Counted from the stretch's first letter, positions 21,906 to 37,783 are shown. The stretch: 64,000 nucleotides of DNA from Nannobrachium achirus (GCA_963921795.1 OY997658.1:46556415-46620414), one strand, 5' to 3'. Numbers and translations: made by a program. The notes: generated from the letters alone by a model not told the origin.

Positions 21906-22182
21906 CAATCCAATGCTAAAAGAGGAACGACTCTCTTCAACTAGTCAAAATGTAGCATTTTGCAGGTGTTTGAAGTCATTTCAGTGGGTGGTGTCTGCAG
22001 CCTGCTCTGCAAACACTACATTTTTCAATAGTTTCAATAGTTTCAATAGTTTCATTTCATAGTTCAATCCAATGCTAAAAGAGGAACGACTCTCTTCAAC
22101 TAGTCAAAATGTAGAATTGTGCTGGTGTTCAAAGTCATTTCAGTGGGTGGTGTCTGCAGCCTACTCTGCAAACACCACATTT
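21906..22182. repeat. Direct tandem duplication, 159-bp period
   Basis: About 118 bp at 21906-22023 (CAATCCAATGCTAAAAGAGG...) recurs at 22065-22182 with few changes. The two copies are separated by four TTTCAATAG units, which form a small tandem repeat of their own. Confidence 0.92.
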
Positions 22183-22183
22183 T

Positions 22184-22530
22184 CCCTTCTGTGTTCATTT
22201 CCAGTTTTTGGCCCCCAAACTTTGGCTCCCAAACTGTGGAGTAAACTCCCTGTTACACTTAGAATGACAGACTCACTCCCTAGCTCTGAAGACTCACCTC
22301 TTCAGACTTCACCTTAGCCCATAGCACTTACCGTAGCACTTTCCTACCCTCAATTACCATACATGTAATTTAGATAGCATTTTTATTTTTACTGAATAGG
22401 TGCTTGCTTGGTCTACCTATCTTTTTCTTAGATTTACTATTTCTGTGCATTTCATGTATTGATGTTGATGTATTGATGCATTACCTTAAATCGCTCTGGA
22501 TTAAGGGCGTCTGCTAATACCTAAATTGTA
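22184..22530 (+). mobile_element. L2-like LINE, C-terminus and 3' UTR
   Basis: The frame to 22317 ends APKLWSKLPVTLRMTDSLPS, close to the conserved APxLWNxLP C-terminus of L2/Rex-type reverse transcriptases. The 3' UTR finishes CTCTGGATTAAGGGCGTCTG and CTAATACCTAAATTG, a typical fish tail. Most of the element is missing (5' truncation). Confidence 0.75.
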
Positions 22531-23015
22531 CATTTCTGACCTTATTCTTCTGATCTTTTTTTTTAAGAGTACTACGTATAATCAAATTAATGTGACCATT
22601 CCAATATGGAAATGACTCATCACCAGTGAATAGACGGATGGACTTTTGAGCAGATTTCCTAGATCAAAGGCGGGTTAAAGCAAACCACACAGTGCTGGTG
22701 ACAGCTTTCCTTCTGTCTGCACATCAATGTGATGCCTGTCAGTGAGCCACTGCTGTGCCAGGTGCTTTGAAGACCTCTTCCAATGTCCTATGTATGCTAA
22801 CCATCTGTCATGGAGGCTGTGTGTGCAGACAAAACCTACCCCTAGTCAAGCTTAATGCTCTGTTTATAGTGACGCTCACTTATCCCTGCCAACCTGATCT
22901 GTGTAAAATATTGATGTGGAGAGAGGGGAAAAGTATCAAACAACAGGAGTTTGGTAAAGAACACACCTGTTGTTATGGCCGCATTCTCACCCTTAATTCG
23001 GTAGACTGTGCGATT
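22531..23015. other. No gene seen
   Basis: Unremarkable sequence without recognised frame or repeat. Confidence 0.35.
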
Positions 23016-23037
23016 GGGGGGGGGGGGGGGGGGGGGG
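23016..23037 (+). repeat. G22 homopolymer
   Basis: Twenty-two consecutive G. Possible G-quadruplex former and a likely site of sequencing-length error. Confidence 0.9.
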
Positions 23038-23723
<686 letters not shown>

Positions 23724-23952
23724 CGTGCGGGCTGTCAGACAATGGAGTGTCTTATAATGGCAACATCTTGTGATAATGGAGAGGATCAGAGGAGAGTTGG
23801 CCATTTATACCACTGAGGCCTCTTTAGCAAAGATTGCCTAGCAGCGGTAGCTAAGCAGAGCACTTAGAGAGCCATTGCCTCTCAAGGGCTAGCCGCTCTG
23901 TTCTGCATTAGCCACCGCTGTGTCAAATAAACTGACTCACAGCCCAAAATAC

Positions 23953-23953
<1 letters not shown>

Positions 23954-24027
<74 letters not shown>
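23954..24027. repeat. (CA)n microsatellite
   Basis: About 74 bp of CA, opposed in direction to the 23562 array. Confidence 0.97.
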
Positions 24028-24029
<2 letters not shown>

Positions 24030-24276
24030 ACAGCACAGATTAACACAACCAATGCCGTTACAGCCCACACAATAACTAAGTTAGTGGCTCGATCACTCTT
24101 CAGATGAACACCAATTTACAAAGTGTCTGTTTCTATCGCTGATAGGGTTAGGGTTAGGGTTGAACTTGAACCTGCCTCAAATCAACATTTCTGCTTAGCT
24201 TTATAGAGTTCTGAGAAGACTGTTGTCTTCTTCTGTGTTTGGGGTGATGTCACATGGGGCAAAGATTGTGATGTAG

Positions 24277-24479
24277 TGGGTGGGCGCCTGCTGTTACCTG
24301 CCGAGGCGAATTAGCCTACCACATATTGGCTCTAATGCCTGACAGCGAGTCGCAGGTTCGAGTCACGATCTCGACGATCTTTGCTGCGTGTCACTCCCCG
24401 TCTCTCTCTACCTGATTCCTGGCTACCTACTGTATCGGTAAAGGCAGAAAACCCCCCAAAAATATATATATTAAAAAAA
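24277..24479 (+). mobile_element. tRNA-derived SINE (family A), 203 bp
   Basis: The body starts TGGGTGGGCGCCTGCTGTTA, holds box B (GCAGGTTCGAGTC), GACGATCTTTGCTGCGTG and a poly-A tail. It is bracketed by a perfect 16-bp target duplication, AAAGATTGTGATGTAG, at 24261-24276 and 24480-24495. Confidence 0.92.
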
Positions 24480-24495
24480 AAAGATTGTGATGTAG

Positions 24496-25091
24496 AGTCA
24501 CATGTACTTGTTTCCAGCACCTGGCACTTAAACTTAATACTTAGTTATGTGTTGGTGCCAGTCACCAAAAAGCTCACAATGTGTCCATGCAACACACAAT
24601 GCACACACTTAGTATAAGTCAGGCTTTATAGTACCATTACCCTTATAGCCCTTAACCACTATAAACCTTATTTTGGGGATGTCTTTATAGGCAAACATTT
24701 AAAATTATAATAATAATAATACATCTACAAGTTCACATCAGTACGCATTGTGAGCTTGTAGATGTGCTGTTTTTGCTAGTTTCATGAGATACTGCCATGA
24801 TGCGACAGAGTACAACAGGGTATAAGCGGTTAAATGCAGCATGTTCATTACATTCCAACACAGAAATGATTAGTCTCTACTCTCTAGAGTCTAGCATAAC
24901 TGTGTGCATAATGTTGTGCTCACATATTTCATATGCGCTTCAGTCTTTGTGGAAGTGTGTGTGTCCTACTTGTTTTTTTCTTGGTTTTTCATCCCAAACA
25001 ATGAATCATGATACGTCAGTGTGACAGTACTGCGTTGTATGCCTGCCTCATTAGTCAGCCAATGTACTGTAACAGGCTGCTCCACATGTAT

Positions 25092-25093
<2 letters not shown>
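24496..25093. other. No gene; palindrome module at 24721-24785
   Basis: AT-rich. ACATCTACAAGTTCACA and TGTGAGCTTGTAGATGT form a hairpin belonging to the recurring GATCTAC module also seen at 13045, 43816 and 45570. Confidence 0.6.

Positions 25094-25138
<45 letters not shown>
25094..25138. repeat. (AC)n microsatellite
   Basis: About 44 bp of AC followed by a T-run. Confidence 0.97.
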
Positions 25139-25140
<2 letters not shown>

Positions 25141-25871
25141 GTTTTTTTTTCTCACACTTCAGAAAATGTCTAACCGGCTGAACATTACCACGAAGTCTCA
25201 ATCTATGCAAACATTTGACATTGTGTATGATATAAACTCACCTCTGTAATTCTAACTACATACGCAACCAGATGGCATTTAATTCATGGAGAGACGGGCA
25301 CACACTTTGTAAACTGAAGAGACCGTCTGTCTCCAGAAATGTATTTTCCATTGATTGTTAAACACGCTGCTTTTGAGCCATTGCCTAAAACATGAATTCA
25401 GTATTTAAACCCAACCAGGGGCTGCCTGAGACACAGGTCTCATTGGATTTGTGTAAAGGATTAACTTTTTAGTAAGCAATGTATAATTTTATTCATTTTT
25501 ACCTTCCTCAAGATAAACATAATGAGGTTGGCTCGCTGTTAGTCGCACAGCCAGCGCGGAGGTCTGGGGAAAATCTTGTCAAAAAGCTGGGATAATGAGC
25601 CCTCGGAACTCCCGAGGCAGCCATTCAATTAGCTGTGAGTTTGAAAACGCTGACTCCAGAAACGCCATCTCAGATTTTTCTGTTTGGGGACAAATTTGAA
25701 ACAATGTTCCATCTTTTGCTAGCTTTAATAATGGACGACTTGTTTTGTTTTACTGATTTTTTGGCAGAAGTTCTGTATGCTTCCAACATCAATGAAGCCG
25801 TTACTGCTTATTAGCTTAAAAACTGCTACAAAACAGGGATAAAATAAAATGAATAAAGATGAAAACGCCTC

Positions 25872-25876
<5 letters not shown>
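25139..25876. other. Apparently unique DNA, no gene seen
   Basis: No repeat ends recognised. The stretch 25540-25690 is of balanced composition and free of simple repeats, so it is a candidate for conserved non-coding sequence, but nothing in it proves that. Confidence 0.35.

Positions 25877-25951
<75 letters not shown>
25877..25951. repeat. (CA)n microsatellite
   Basis: About 75 bp of CA. Confidence 0.97.
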
Positions 25952-25953
<2 letters not shown>

Positions 25954-26197
25954 GCACACTGGACTCTGGTGTTCATTGTAACTGCAGTTCACAATATTGA
26001 GTTTATTAGATGCAGTGTCTGTCTTCTCTTTTTTTCCCCATTATAACTTTCTCTAAATTGTGTGCTCTGCGGAACTCTTTCAGCTAGCGACAATAATGAA
26101 GCCAGTGGCAGAGCCTGTAACCGCTCGCTTGGAAGCATACTGTAGCCTATTTAATGTTTTTGAAATGGTGCACAATTTGGTACTCTCTCGGTTGTCC

Positions 26198-28965
26198 TCA
26201 GACGAGCGTCCATTGGAGTCTCCAATCTTTCCGGTTCTCCATACACCCGGCCAGCTCCGAAGAGCTTTCAGCTCCCGCATCCTTCTTCAGGACGTCCACA
26301 CATAAGTTAACGCGGAACATCCTCGCGATCGATGCCTGCACGTTGGTTCCCACAGGACCAGCCTGCTGGCCGGGAGCTCCCGATGTCTGTGGCAGTGGCC
26401 GGCGAGCTTCATCCTCCTAGCTGCTACCTTTTTGCTGAGCCTCGGCAGTTGCCTGTACAGGTCCTTGTTGGTAATGTGGATGTTCTGGTCCACATTCAGA
26501 ACAGCTCGTAGCATTCTGGTGTAGCACCCATCCAGGGACTTCTGCAGGGTGGGTGTCAGGGTCCAGCTATCGCAGCCATACAGGAGGACAGACTCCACAG
26601 TGGCGTGGAATAGGCTCAGCTTTATGTGTCGGGGGAGATTCGAGCACCACACTCTTGACATGCCGTTCAGGGCCCTCCACGCTGGTGCCTTCCTGACCTT
26701 AAGGTCCTGTTCTGTGGAGTTCATCCAGGAACCCAAGTATTTGAAGTCATTGACCTCTCGCAGAGCGTTGCCATCTGATGTTGTAATCGGCGGATGGTCC
26801 ATGTGGATGTTATAGGTGATTACCTCAGTCTTCTTTGCATTCAGTCTGAGGCCAACCTTAGCACATTCCACCTCCACTCTGTTCAGGAGTTCCTGCACCT
26901 GCTCCACACGGTCAGACACCAGGCAGATGTCATCTGCGTAGTCTGCTGTAGGTCTGCCAGGGCTACAGCAGGGTTTTTACTAGACTTCCTTGGTGTAATT
27001 GTAAAGCCAAGCTCCTGCTCCCGCCCGTTGATGGCTTTCCTGAGCGCATAGTCCAGAGCTATGATAAAGAGGAAGGGGGCAAGAGTGTCTCCCTGCTGCA
27101 CCCCTGCTAGGATTTGGAACTCCTCGCTGATGCCATCTGGGGTTACCACCTTGGCTCTTGTGCCCTTGTACATGGCCTCTATGGCCCGAAGTAGATTCGG
27201 GGGGACTCCGTAAGCCTTGAGGATTTTCAGCATTATACCTCTGTCTATTGAATCAAATGTCTTGAAGTCAATGAAACACAGCACTACTGTCAAGTTGTTC
27301 TTCTTCACCTCCTCAATGATTCTCCTTAAGGCCAGGATCTGGCCTACGGTGGTTCTTCCCTTTTTGAAGCCATTTTGGTTGTCCCTCAGGTGTGGGTCAA
27401 TGGCGTCCCTCATCCGGTTTAGTATCATGCGGTTGTACATCTTCGCTATGACACAGGTCAGGCTAATGCCACGATAATTGTCTGGCTTGACAGATCTCCA
27501 GATTTGGGAACCGGGATGATGTTAGCTAGGGACCATATGTCGGGCTTGATGTAATCTATCAGAGCCTGGTTGCAGATCTCCAGTATGATGTTGCCGAGAT
27601 CGCAGTTTTTAGGGACCTCTGGGGGTATACCATCCGGACCAGCACTTTTTCCTTGCTTCAGGGTGGACTTCACTGTGGCAAACTCAGAAGCTGTAAAGGG
27701 GCCATCGTCAATTTCAAAATTTGTGAGAGCTCTGTCCACTGTTGGGTGGGTGCCCAGGAGATCCCGGAAGTGGGTGAACCAGGTGGTCACTCTCTCTTCT
27801 GGGCTGCAGCCTGCCAGCTGTCCCTCTCTCGCCCTCTTGCGCCCACTCATCTCGTTTATGACCTTCCATGACTCCTTGTATCTTTGTTCGCCATGTTCTG
27901 CCTCCACCCTCTTCACTTTCTCCAACATCTCCTCCCCTTTGATCCTGTCATACGTGCTGAACAGCTGTTGTTTGGCACTGTTCAGCTCCTCCCGACTCTC
28001 TGCGGTCCCCTCTCTCTCATAGCTTCTGCGTGCCTCTGCCACCTGCACCCGCGCTCGGACAACTTCTGGGTGTTTAGATCCAGGGGAGGCTCTGAGTCTC
28101 CCCTTTGTCGGCACCCATTTCCTGGTCGCCTCTTCGTTAGCAGAGATGAACCGCTCATAGGTTGTTGGCACCCCCTCCTCGGCCAGCAGATGTAGGCCAC
28201 TAGGCGGGCTCTCACCTCTGCTGTGTAGTGGGCCGGGTCCTTGGGGCGCTCTTAGGGACCCTCAAGCTCAGGCGCAGCCTTGTAGCGACCACACGGTGAT
28301 CAGAGCCTACAGAGTCGAATGTACTGTAGGACTCTGCGTTCAAGATGGACTTCCTCCACTTCCTCCTTACCAGTATATAGTCCAGCTGACGCCGCATACT
28401 GGTGGCTCGGTCCTGGAACGTCCATCTCTTGCCCATCCTCTCACGGAACAGGGTGTTGGCGGCCAGTAGGTCATGTTCCGTGAGGAGGGCAGCTAGATGT
28501 TCTCTGTTACGGTTCGTATTGTCGTGGTACGTGAAGGGTGCGTCTTCCGGTCCAAGTCTCGCATTGAAGTCCCCCAGGATTATTAGGAAGTTGTGAGCAG
28601 GCACATGGTGGATCGCTGTTCTTAGATCATCGTAGAACCTTTCCACTTCCTCAATTGGTGCTACGTTGGTGGGAGAGTACACACTCATGGCCGTTGTTAC
28701 TGGGTTTCCCTCAAAATCGGCACTAAGGATCCTGCTGGTGTGTGGATGCACCCTGCGGAGGGCCTTTCGTGCTTGGGGGCTCACCATGAGTCCCACGCCA
28801 CCTGTTGCTGCCTGGGCATCATTACGCCATGCGGATGAGGTGATGAACGTCCACCCCCCCACTCTGCGATAGTTAATTAGCTGATCCGTGTGCACTCTCC
28901 TATGCTCCTGGACTGCCAGGATCTCCACTCCCCTGTGTGCCAGGTTTGGAGCTAGTCCAAAATTC
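26198..28965 (-). pseudogene. LINE retrotransposon with endonuclease and reverse transcriptase, 5'-truncated and frameshifted
   Basis: A single non-LTR retrotransposon protein is spread over broken frames. An apurinic-type endonuclease lies at 28928-28212, with ILGDFNARLG, ANTLF, QLDYILV and SDHRVV marking the catalytic Asp/Asn and Ser-Asp-His sites. A linker follows (28171-27500) with LKQGKSAGPDGIPPE, a reverse-transcriptase entry motif, and IIPVPKSGDL. The palm (27440-26890) has FIDFKTFDSID and GVQQGDTLAPFLF. YADD is intact in the DNA near 26937 but only after a frameshift. The C-terminal region (26919-26198) includes LLYGCDSWTL, RRMKLAGHC and a final CMENRKDW before TGA at 26198-26200. Frame breaks occur near 28220, 28190, 27485, 26942 and 26295, so it cannot make protein. 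The N-terminus is missing upstream of 28965, typical of 5' truncation. It looks RTE/RTEX-like by motif, though the clade needs a phylogeny. Confidence 0.9.
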
Positions 28966-29477
28966 TAAATTATGAATGTGTTCTTTTCTAACTACCTTTT
29001 GTGATTGAATTTCTCCTCTGACTACGCAAGTTTACCAGAATGTTGATGCTCTTACCAGCAGCAGCAGTAGCTACTGTACATTGAGGAGCTGATGTTTGTG
29101 ATTCACAAGAAGACAATTTTGCTATTAAGTTAATGAAATGCCACCCGTTTCTTCACAGCAAAATGGCAAATTGGCCGCTGTGTGAATATGGACTATTAGG
29201 AATCTGCCTGATGATCAAAAGCCTAATATCTCCCCCGGCATACGGAGAATTCACCTTTAGTTTAGTGGTTAAGATGTTGGCTTTCCACAGCGAGAGACCC
29301 GGGTTCGCCCCGGGTTCGAAACACAGGCGTTACACATGCTTGCATGTATGCTCATGGTAAAGTTACTATGTACCAAATGTCCTCAACTGAATAGGAATAT
29401 TTGATTAGATTCAATTAGTATTGATCTATCACTAAATTATTACTGTTTCACACATTCTCCTTATTTCTGTATTTTTT

Positions 29478-29479
<2 letters not shown>
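28966..29479. other. No gene; tRNA-like fragment at 29256-29322
   Basis: AGTTTAGTGGTTAAGATG resembles box A and CCGGGTTCGCCCCGGGTTCG resembles box B, so this is probably the head of a tRNA-derived repeat, not a working tRNA: no cloverleaf acceptor stem could be formed. Confidence 0.5.

Positions 29480-29533
<54 letters not shown>
29480..29533. repeat. (CT)n microsatellite
   Basis: About 54 bp of CT. Confidence 0.97.
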
Positions 29534-29598
29534 ACATTCTCACTCGCTTGCTTGCTGACTTGCTCACTCACCTACTCACTAATTTGGTTATTGTCAAA

Positions 29599-30668
29599 AG
29601 CCGGTTTTCCATATGCATGGCCCCACTCCACTCCACCCCACACCACACACTTGTGCCGGGTTTTCCACTACAAAGAACTGGCTATAGTGGTGTTAAAGTG
29701 GTACAAAACGGGGTACTAAAACGGCTCCACTCTAGAGTGGGTCCGGGCTGGTCCTAGTGAGGCCAAATCAGTGACGTATACACGCTGCTGATACTGATTG
29801 GTCAGAGTCTCACGGCTGAGCTGTGTTTTTCAACACAACAACTTGAGACAGATTTTAGTTTGCAGTCACGGCTGCAAATCAAATATAAAAGCAAAGCCTG
29901 TTTGTTTTATATATCTGTTTATAAAGAGGTCGATTAGGCAGAATTGTATTCCCCAGCCCTGCAGTTGAGATACCACGAAGCACCAAGAACATATATATCA
30001 TATATAACCAACACAAACAGTGGACATAGGCTATATCTATCGTCGCAAGTCGCAATAATCAACGGCCAATGCGTGGGCCATCCGTTATTTTATTTGATAT
30101 CCACAATTTTCCAACATCCCATTGTGCATTGCGCAGAATGTGCAGGCAAATCTCAAAATAAAATGTGAGATCTCAGTGAGATGTCTCCTGTTGGTATTTG
30201 TAACTGCATGTGTTGAATGGGGAAAAGACTACATGTACTGTACTGTAGCTGCGCTAGCATGTATGCTAGTGCAACTAGCCTGTACATTGTAGCTTACTTC
30301 TTTGTGTAGTTTGGCCAATAAAGTTATTATTTGACCATGAACATCCCGACGTTAGTCGTCGCTATAGTTGTAAAGACTCGATGAAGACCTGTGTGAGTGT
30401 GTGGCATCTAAAACATTGTCCACCACATCTCTAAAAATAATTAGCGCAAGTTAGCGTCTCCGTTGTGTTTGTTTACAGAGAAAGATCCTAGATCCATATG
30501 TTGAAGAAAGGGGCGTTGTTTTCTTTCGGGAGCGGAGGGGAGGAGGGTAGTGGGGGGGGGATATTGTACTGTAGTGGAAAACCTACATATGAAAATGCGG
30601 TGCGGTGCGGTGCGGTGTCGTGTCGTGTAGTGTAGTGTCGGGCTAAAAACTGGTATGGAAAACCGGCT
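29599..30668. mobile_element. TIR element, 1.07 kb, next to SINE B
   Basis: Starts AGCCGGTTTTCCATATGCAT and ends TGGTATGGAAAACCGGCT, inverted ends of about 18 bp. AAA flanks both sides. The right flank continues directly as SINE B (AAAGTGTCCTTGACCAAGAC). A second GTTTTCCACTACAA/GTAGTGGAAAACC pair lies just inside the ends. The inner right end has a (GGTGC)n stretch near 30598. No transposase frame. Confidence 0.75.
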
Positions 30669-30805
30669 AAAGTGTCCTTGACCAAGACACTGAACCCCTG
30701 ATTTCTCCCGATGAGCATGCAGGTACTTTGCATGGTGTATGTATGAATGGTGAATGTAATGCAAATTGCAAACCCCTTTGGATAAAGGCACTACCGGTAT
30801 GCCCC
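30669..30805 (+). mobile_element. SINE family B 3' part
   Basis: GTGTCCTTGACCAAGACACT, ACCCCTGATTTCTCCCGATG, CTTTGCATGG and GTGAATGTAATGCAAATTGC follow the family order. The 5' half is not visible upstream of the adjoining TIR element. Confidence 0.75.
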
Positions 30806-32555
<1,750 letters not shown>

Positions 32556-32754
32556 TCTAAACAATTAAAAAATACAGGCGCTGTATGGACAGCGCCTGAG
32601 GTGAATAGAAAGACAGTGGAGTGTGTGTGAGCTGTCAGAAGTGTTGATGAATATTGTAGTCGGGATTGTGTTATGCACTCATGCATGCATGCGCGTACAC
32701 ATATATATATCTACCCTCTGTATCTCCGCCGTTCCATGTGAACCTTCCATCTCA

Positions 32755-32880
32755 TGTCTCTGTCTTTCCTTGTCCCGCCATCTCTCTCTTTCCTTGTCCC
32801 CCCATCTCTCTCTTTCCTTGTCCCCCCATCTCTCTCTTTCCTTGTTCCCCCATCTCTCTCTTTCCTTGACCCCCATATCT
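32755..32880. repeat. 24-bp minisatellite, about 5 units
   Basis: Units of CATCTCTCTCTTTCCTTG plus TCCCCC start at 32779, 32803, 32827 and 32851, with a diverged unit at each end. Strongly pyrimidine on this strand. Adjoins the next (TG)n array. Confidence 0.95.
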
Positions 32881-32909
32881 CTGTCCTCTGGCTGTCTCTC
32901 CCACTGTTG

Positions 32910-33053
<144 letters not shown>

Positions 33054-33151
33054 GCACTGTACAGTATATACAGTACCTGTGCGACTGTTGTGGAAAAGTC
33101 TCAGTGGAAAGTGCATGTGGAAACCTCCAGTGTAACATGAAGAGGTGTATC

Positions 33152-33159
<8 letters not shown>

Positions 33160-33217
<58 letters not shown>
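33160..33217. repeat. (AC)n microsatellite
   Basis: About 57 bp of AC, opposed in strand to the array 110 bp upstream. Confidence 0.97.
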
Positions 33218-33220
<3 letters not shown>

Positions 33221-34038
33221 GAAAAGCTATCATCTCCTTTGAGGTACCCTGTGACCTCTTACTGTACATTGTTAGGGCCCGAGCATTGCTGATCCCTATT
33301 GAAATGCAAAGGATTCTTCTTCTTTGTTCAAATGAATCGCATATTTGAGGGCCTAAACATACACAAAAAGTTGTGCAGACATATCATATCAGTAGCGCCC
33401 CCTACAAAATGTCAAAGTTGAAGCCCCACAATACCGTTTCACCTACATGTATAAACATTGGTACACACCTGTATCATGTGCCGATAAAGTGACGTAAACA
33501 GGAAGTCAGCCATTTTGAATTAATTGTGGTATTTTATTGCATTTCATGCCCTTTTCACGGGTCGTTCTTTAACAAACTTATAGGAGGATGGTCAGATCCA
33601 ACCTCAAACTCACTCAGCATACAAGACCTCAACGATGAAAGATTATCAAAAGCGGGAGTTTTTCGGATTCGGTTGAGAGTCCTTGTCCTTCAGTGGAGTT
33701 ACTTAGATGGGTTCTAAGTTCTGATGGGTTGATATTCGCCCCCAACGTTGACAGAGGTGTGAGAGCCTTGTCCATCGCTGCTTGTAGCTTTAATTGTTTA
33801 TTGACTTCATGCTTACTCTGTTTATTCCAATCTCGCACTCGTAAGGTGCTCTGGATACTTGCGATATTTAATTGCCCTAATGTGCACTCTCTCTCTCGCT
33901 CTCTCTCGCTCGCTCGCTTGCTCTCTCTCTCTCGCTCTGTCTCCCCCCTGTTTTGGTTCTTCCAGATCAATTGTATTCTCTTTCACCAGTGAGCAGCTGG
34001 GAGTCTGTTTGGCACAGGTTATTTAACCCTATACTGGT
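33218..34038. other. No gene seen
   Basis: Unassigned sequence with a CTCTCGCTCGCTCG stretch near 33890-33935. Confidence 0.35.
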
Positions 34039-34680
<642 letters not shown>

Positions 34681-34684
34681 TTAA

Positions 34685-35350
34685 AGGACAACTCCGCCCT
34701 AAATCACTTCTAGGCTCATTTTCCTACTTATATTGATCCAAAATTACTGTCCATGGGGTCTATTAGGCAGAAATGCCCCTGTTGTCCAGTTCCCCCAGCA
34801 GAACCCAGCAGCTCTCATAGCAAATAGTGGAGCCTATAAGCCTATCACTTTTACACTATTTGTTGTGGTCAAAAGTGTTTTTATATTTCATGAATGTGTT
34901 ACTAGTTGTCATTACAAACACATCCATGCCATCATTGTCCCACAAAAGCCATCACACTCTCCTAAACAGATGTTAGGCTTTTACCAATTCCCGGAAAAGA
35001 TGCCCAGTGATTGGCCAGTACAGTCACTTTGATTGGCAGTTGTGCCGAATGCTCACCCCAAAACATGATTTATGAGATTTTGGTGGCTTGTGTGGGACAA
35101 CCAATGAATGGATGTGTTTGTAAGGATAAATAATAACACATTCATGAAAAAAGAAATAACTTTTGACCGCAACAAATAGTGTAAAAGCGATAGGCTTTTA
35201 GGCTCCACTCTATGCTATGAGAGCTTCTGGGTTCTGCTGGGGAAACAGGACAACAGGGGCATTTGTGCCTAATAGACCCCATGGACAGTCTTTTTGGATC
35301 AATAAAAGTAGGAAAATTAGCCTAGAAGTGATTTAGGGCGGAGTTGTCCT
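34685..35350. mobile_element. Long-TIR foldback element, 666 bp, flanked by TTAA
   Basis: The outer AGGACAACTCCGCCCTAAAT is mirrored by ATTTAGGGCGGAGTTGTCCT, and complementarity continues for roughly 250 bp per arm (for example GGGGCATTTGTGCCTAATAG against its partner). TTAA at 34681-34684 and 35351-35354 flanks it. TTAA is the piggyBac target, but these termini are not the classical piggyBac CCY ends. A related internal segment lies inverted at about 40655-40805. Confidence 0.85.
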
Positions 35351-35649
35351 TTAAAGCTACTGTATCTAAAGACACAGGCGCAAAACCATGTATTATTCCT
35401 AACATAATTATGCCCCTGCACAGCAAAATCCTCAGAGCATAAAATTGTTGTAAAGAATTTCTTTTGCACTCTTAAGAGTTAAACACTGAGGGCTTTGCTG
35501 CTACGTTTTAATCTCCGTGCCACAGGGAACAGTAGTTCTAGTGATGGAATCACTTGACTGGATGAGGTGGAAATGGTTTGTGGCCTAATAGGTATAGAAA
35601 ATACACAAATGTTTATGACTAAATAAATCAGTCATGAATAATCTATCTT

Positions 35650-35652
<3 letters not shown>
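35351..35652. other. No gene seen
   Basis: Short unassigned sequence. Confidence 0.35.
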
Positions 35653-35703
<51 letters not shown>

Positions 35704-35710
35704 TTGTCTC

Positions 35711-35776
<66 letters not shown>
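35653..35776. repeat. (CT)n then (CTGT)n microsatellite
   Basis: About 47 bp CT followed by about 68 bp of TCTG units. Confidence 0.97.
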
Positions 35777-36422
35777 AGATCACTCTCTCTCTCTGCCTAT
35801 CCCTCACACCCTCCCTTTCTCTCCTTCCCACACACACAGAGACCACAGTCCGGAGGTCTTACTGCATGTGTGATTGACAGAGAGACAGACGGGATAAATT
35901 AGTGACACCCAGAGTGGTATTACGGAGCGTAATGGGCCTGGTGGGCTGTCTCCTACCTTTTATATTGCCATTTGTCTGCACAGCACCAGTCCAGCAGAGC
36001 TTGTCAGTCAGCGTCTGCGTTGGAATACTCCTCCTTTTTCCTATGGTACTTTCAACTAAGGGACTCACATTGGAATGAAAGGCTTTCGCGTTATCTCCTA
36101 GAACCACTTACGCCAGTGGTTCTCATTGGTTTAAGTTTCCCAGTTCGACCAGCTCTTACTGAATTAGTACTCAACTTGACAGTTCCCTCTTCTTCTGGGA
36201 GAGTTAATTGCATTTACTTCCTGTACCACGTCTAAGTAAGACCACAATTAGACTGCTCGAATGAGAATCAGCAGATCGGGTCAAGAGTTGAACTACTTTC
36301 TTTCATGAATTGTGTCTAGACTCAAGCTGTTATTTGTGTGAATGCATGGTTACTTGGAATAGAACAACAAAAAGCAGGCGTCAGATCCTCCTGCAGCTAT
36401 AAAAGCCTTACCAGCCCTGAGG
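35777..36422. other. No gene seen
   Basis: A lone CAGTGGTTCTCATTGG at 36115 resembles a hAT end without a partner. Confidence 0.35.
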
Positions 36423-36600
36423 TTGTAAATGGTAAATGGTGCATTTATATCACACTTTTTAGAAATTGTGCATCACATTCACCCGTTCACACATAGATGA
36501 CAGAGGAAACCATGCAAGGCACCAACCTGCTCATCGGGAGCTATTAGGGATTCAGCGTCTTGCTCAAGGACACTTCGACACCACTGTCGCCCCTGTGGCA
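36423..36600 (-). mobile_element. SINE family B, inverted
   Basis: On the minus strand: GTGTCCTTGAGCAAGACGCT, CCCTAATAGCTCCCGATGAG, CAGGTTGGTGCCTTGCATGG, GTGTGAACGGGTGAATGTG and a TTTACCATTTAC tail. Best-preserved 3' end of the family in the window. Confidence 0.82.
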
Positions 36601-37310
<710 letters not shown>

Positions 37311-37782
37311 AGTGACAGTCTTTTTTTCTCCAAGGACTATTTTCGCCCAGGCATTTAAAATACTTTGAATCTGTGCTTTAAAATGTATTGAAACTTGAGA
37401 CAGCATAACCTTAGGGGGTAAACATAATAAAATTCACTGTGTTGGATTGCCGAAATCGGAAGGAAGCTTTGGAAAATGGTCGGTGGCAGTAAAGTCAAGT
37501 ATACTGGAGTCATTTACCGCTAAATCAATAATGTATGAAGAACACATTAAGCTCCACATGAATCCAGAAATACATAATGTAAATCTTTTTCAGCATGAAG
37601 TGCCAAACTCGGCTGTCACATGAGAGTGTGTTTTTGCATTTGAAGAGGTAACATGCAGAGGGATGGAAAGTGAAAAAAGAGAAAAAGCAGGAGGGAGAGA
37701 AGGAGGGAGCGAAACATTAATTATTTTCATTGTCAAGTTTCCAGAGCTAAGATTTGTATGAGCCAGGGGTCTGACTCTGTCA

Positions 37783-37783
<1 letters not shown>

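Noticed and set aside
24144-24166. Telomere-like GGGTTA repeats
   Set aside because: Only three units; too short to be an interstitial telomere of note.
29256-29322. Possible tRNA gene
   Set aside because: Box A and box B-like motifs are present, but no acceptor stem or full cloverleaf could be formed. It is more likely a SINE head.
29480-29533. CT arrays (also 35653, 42311, 44511, 60827) as promoter GAGA elements
   Set aside because: Simple microsatellites with no nearby gene start.
32755-32880. Regularly spaced repeat that could suggest a CRISPR-like array
   Set aside because: The 24-bp units abut with no unique spacers, so it is a minisatellite.
36115-36130. Isolated hAT-like ends here and at 49198 and 20615
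   Set aside because: No inverted partner or 8-bp duplication could be found.
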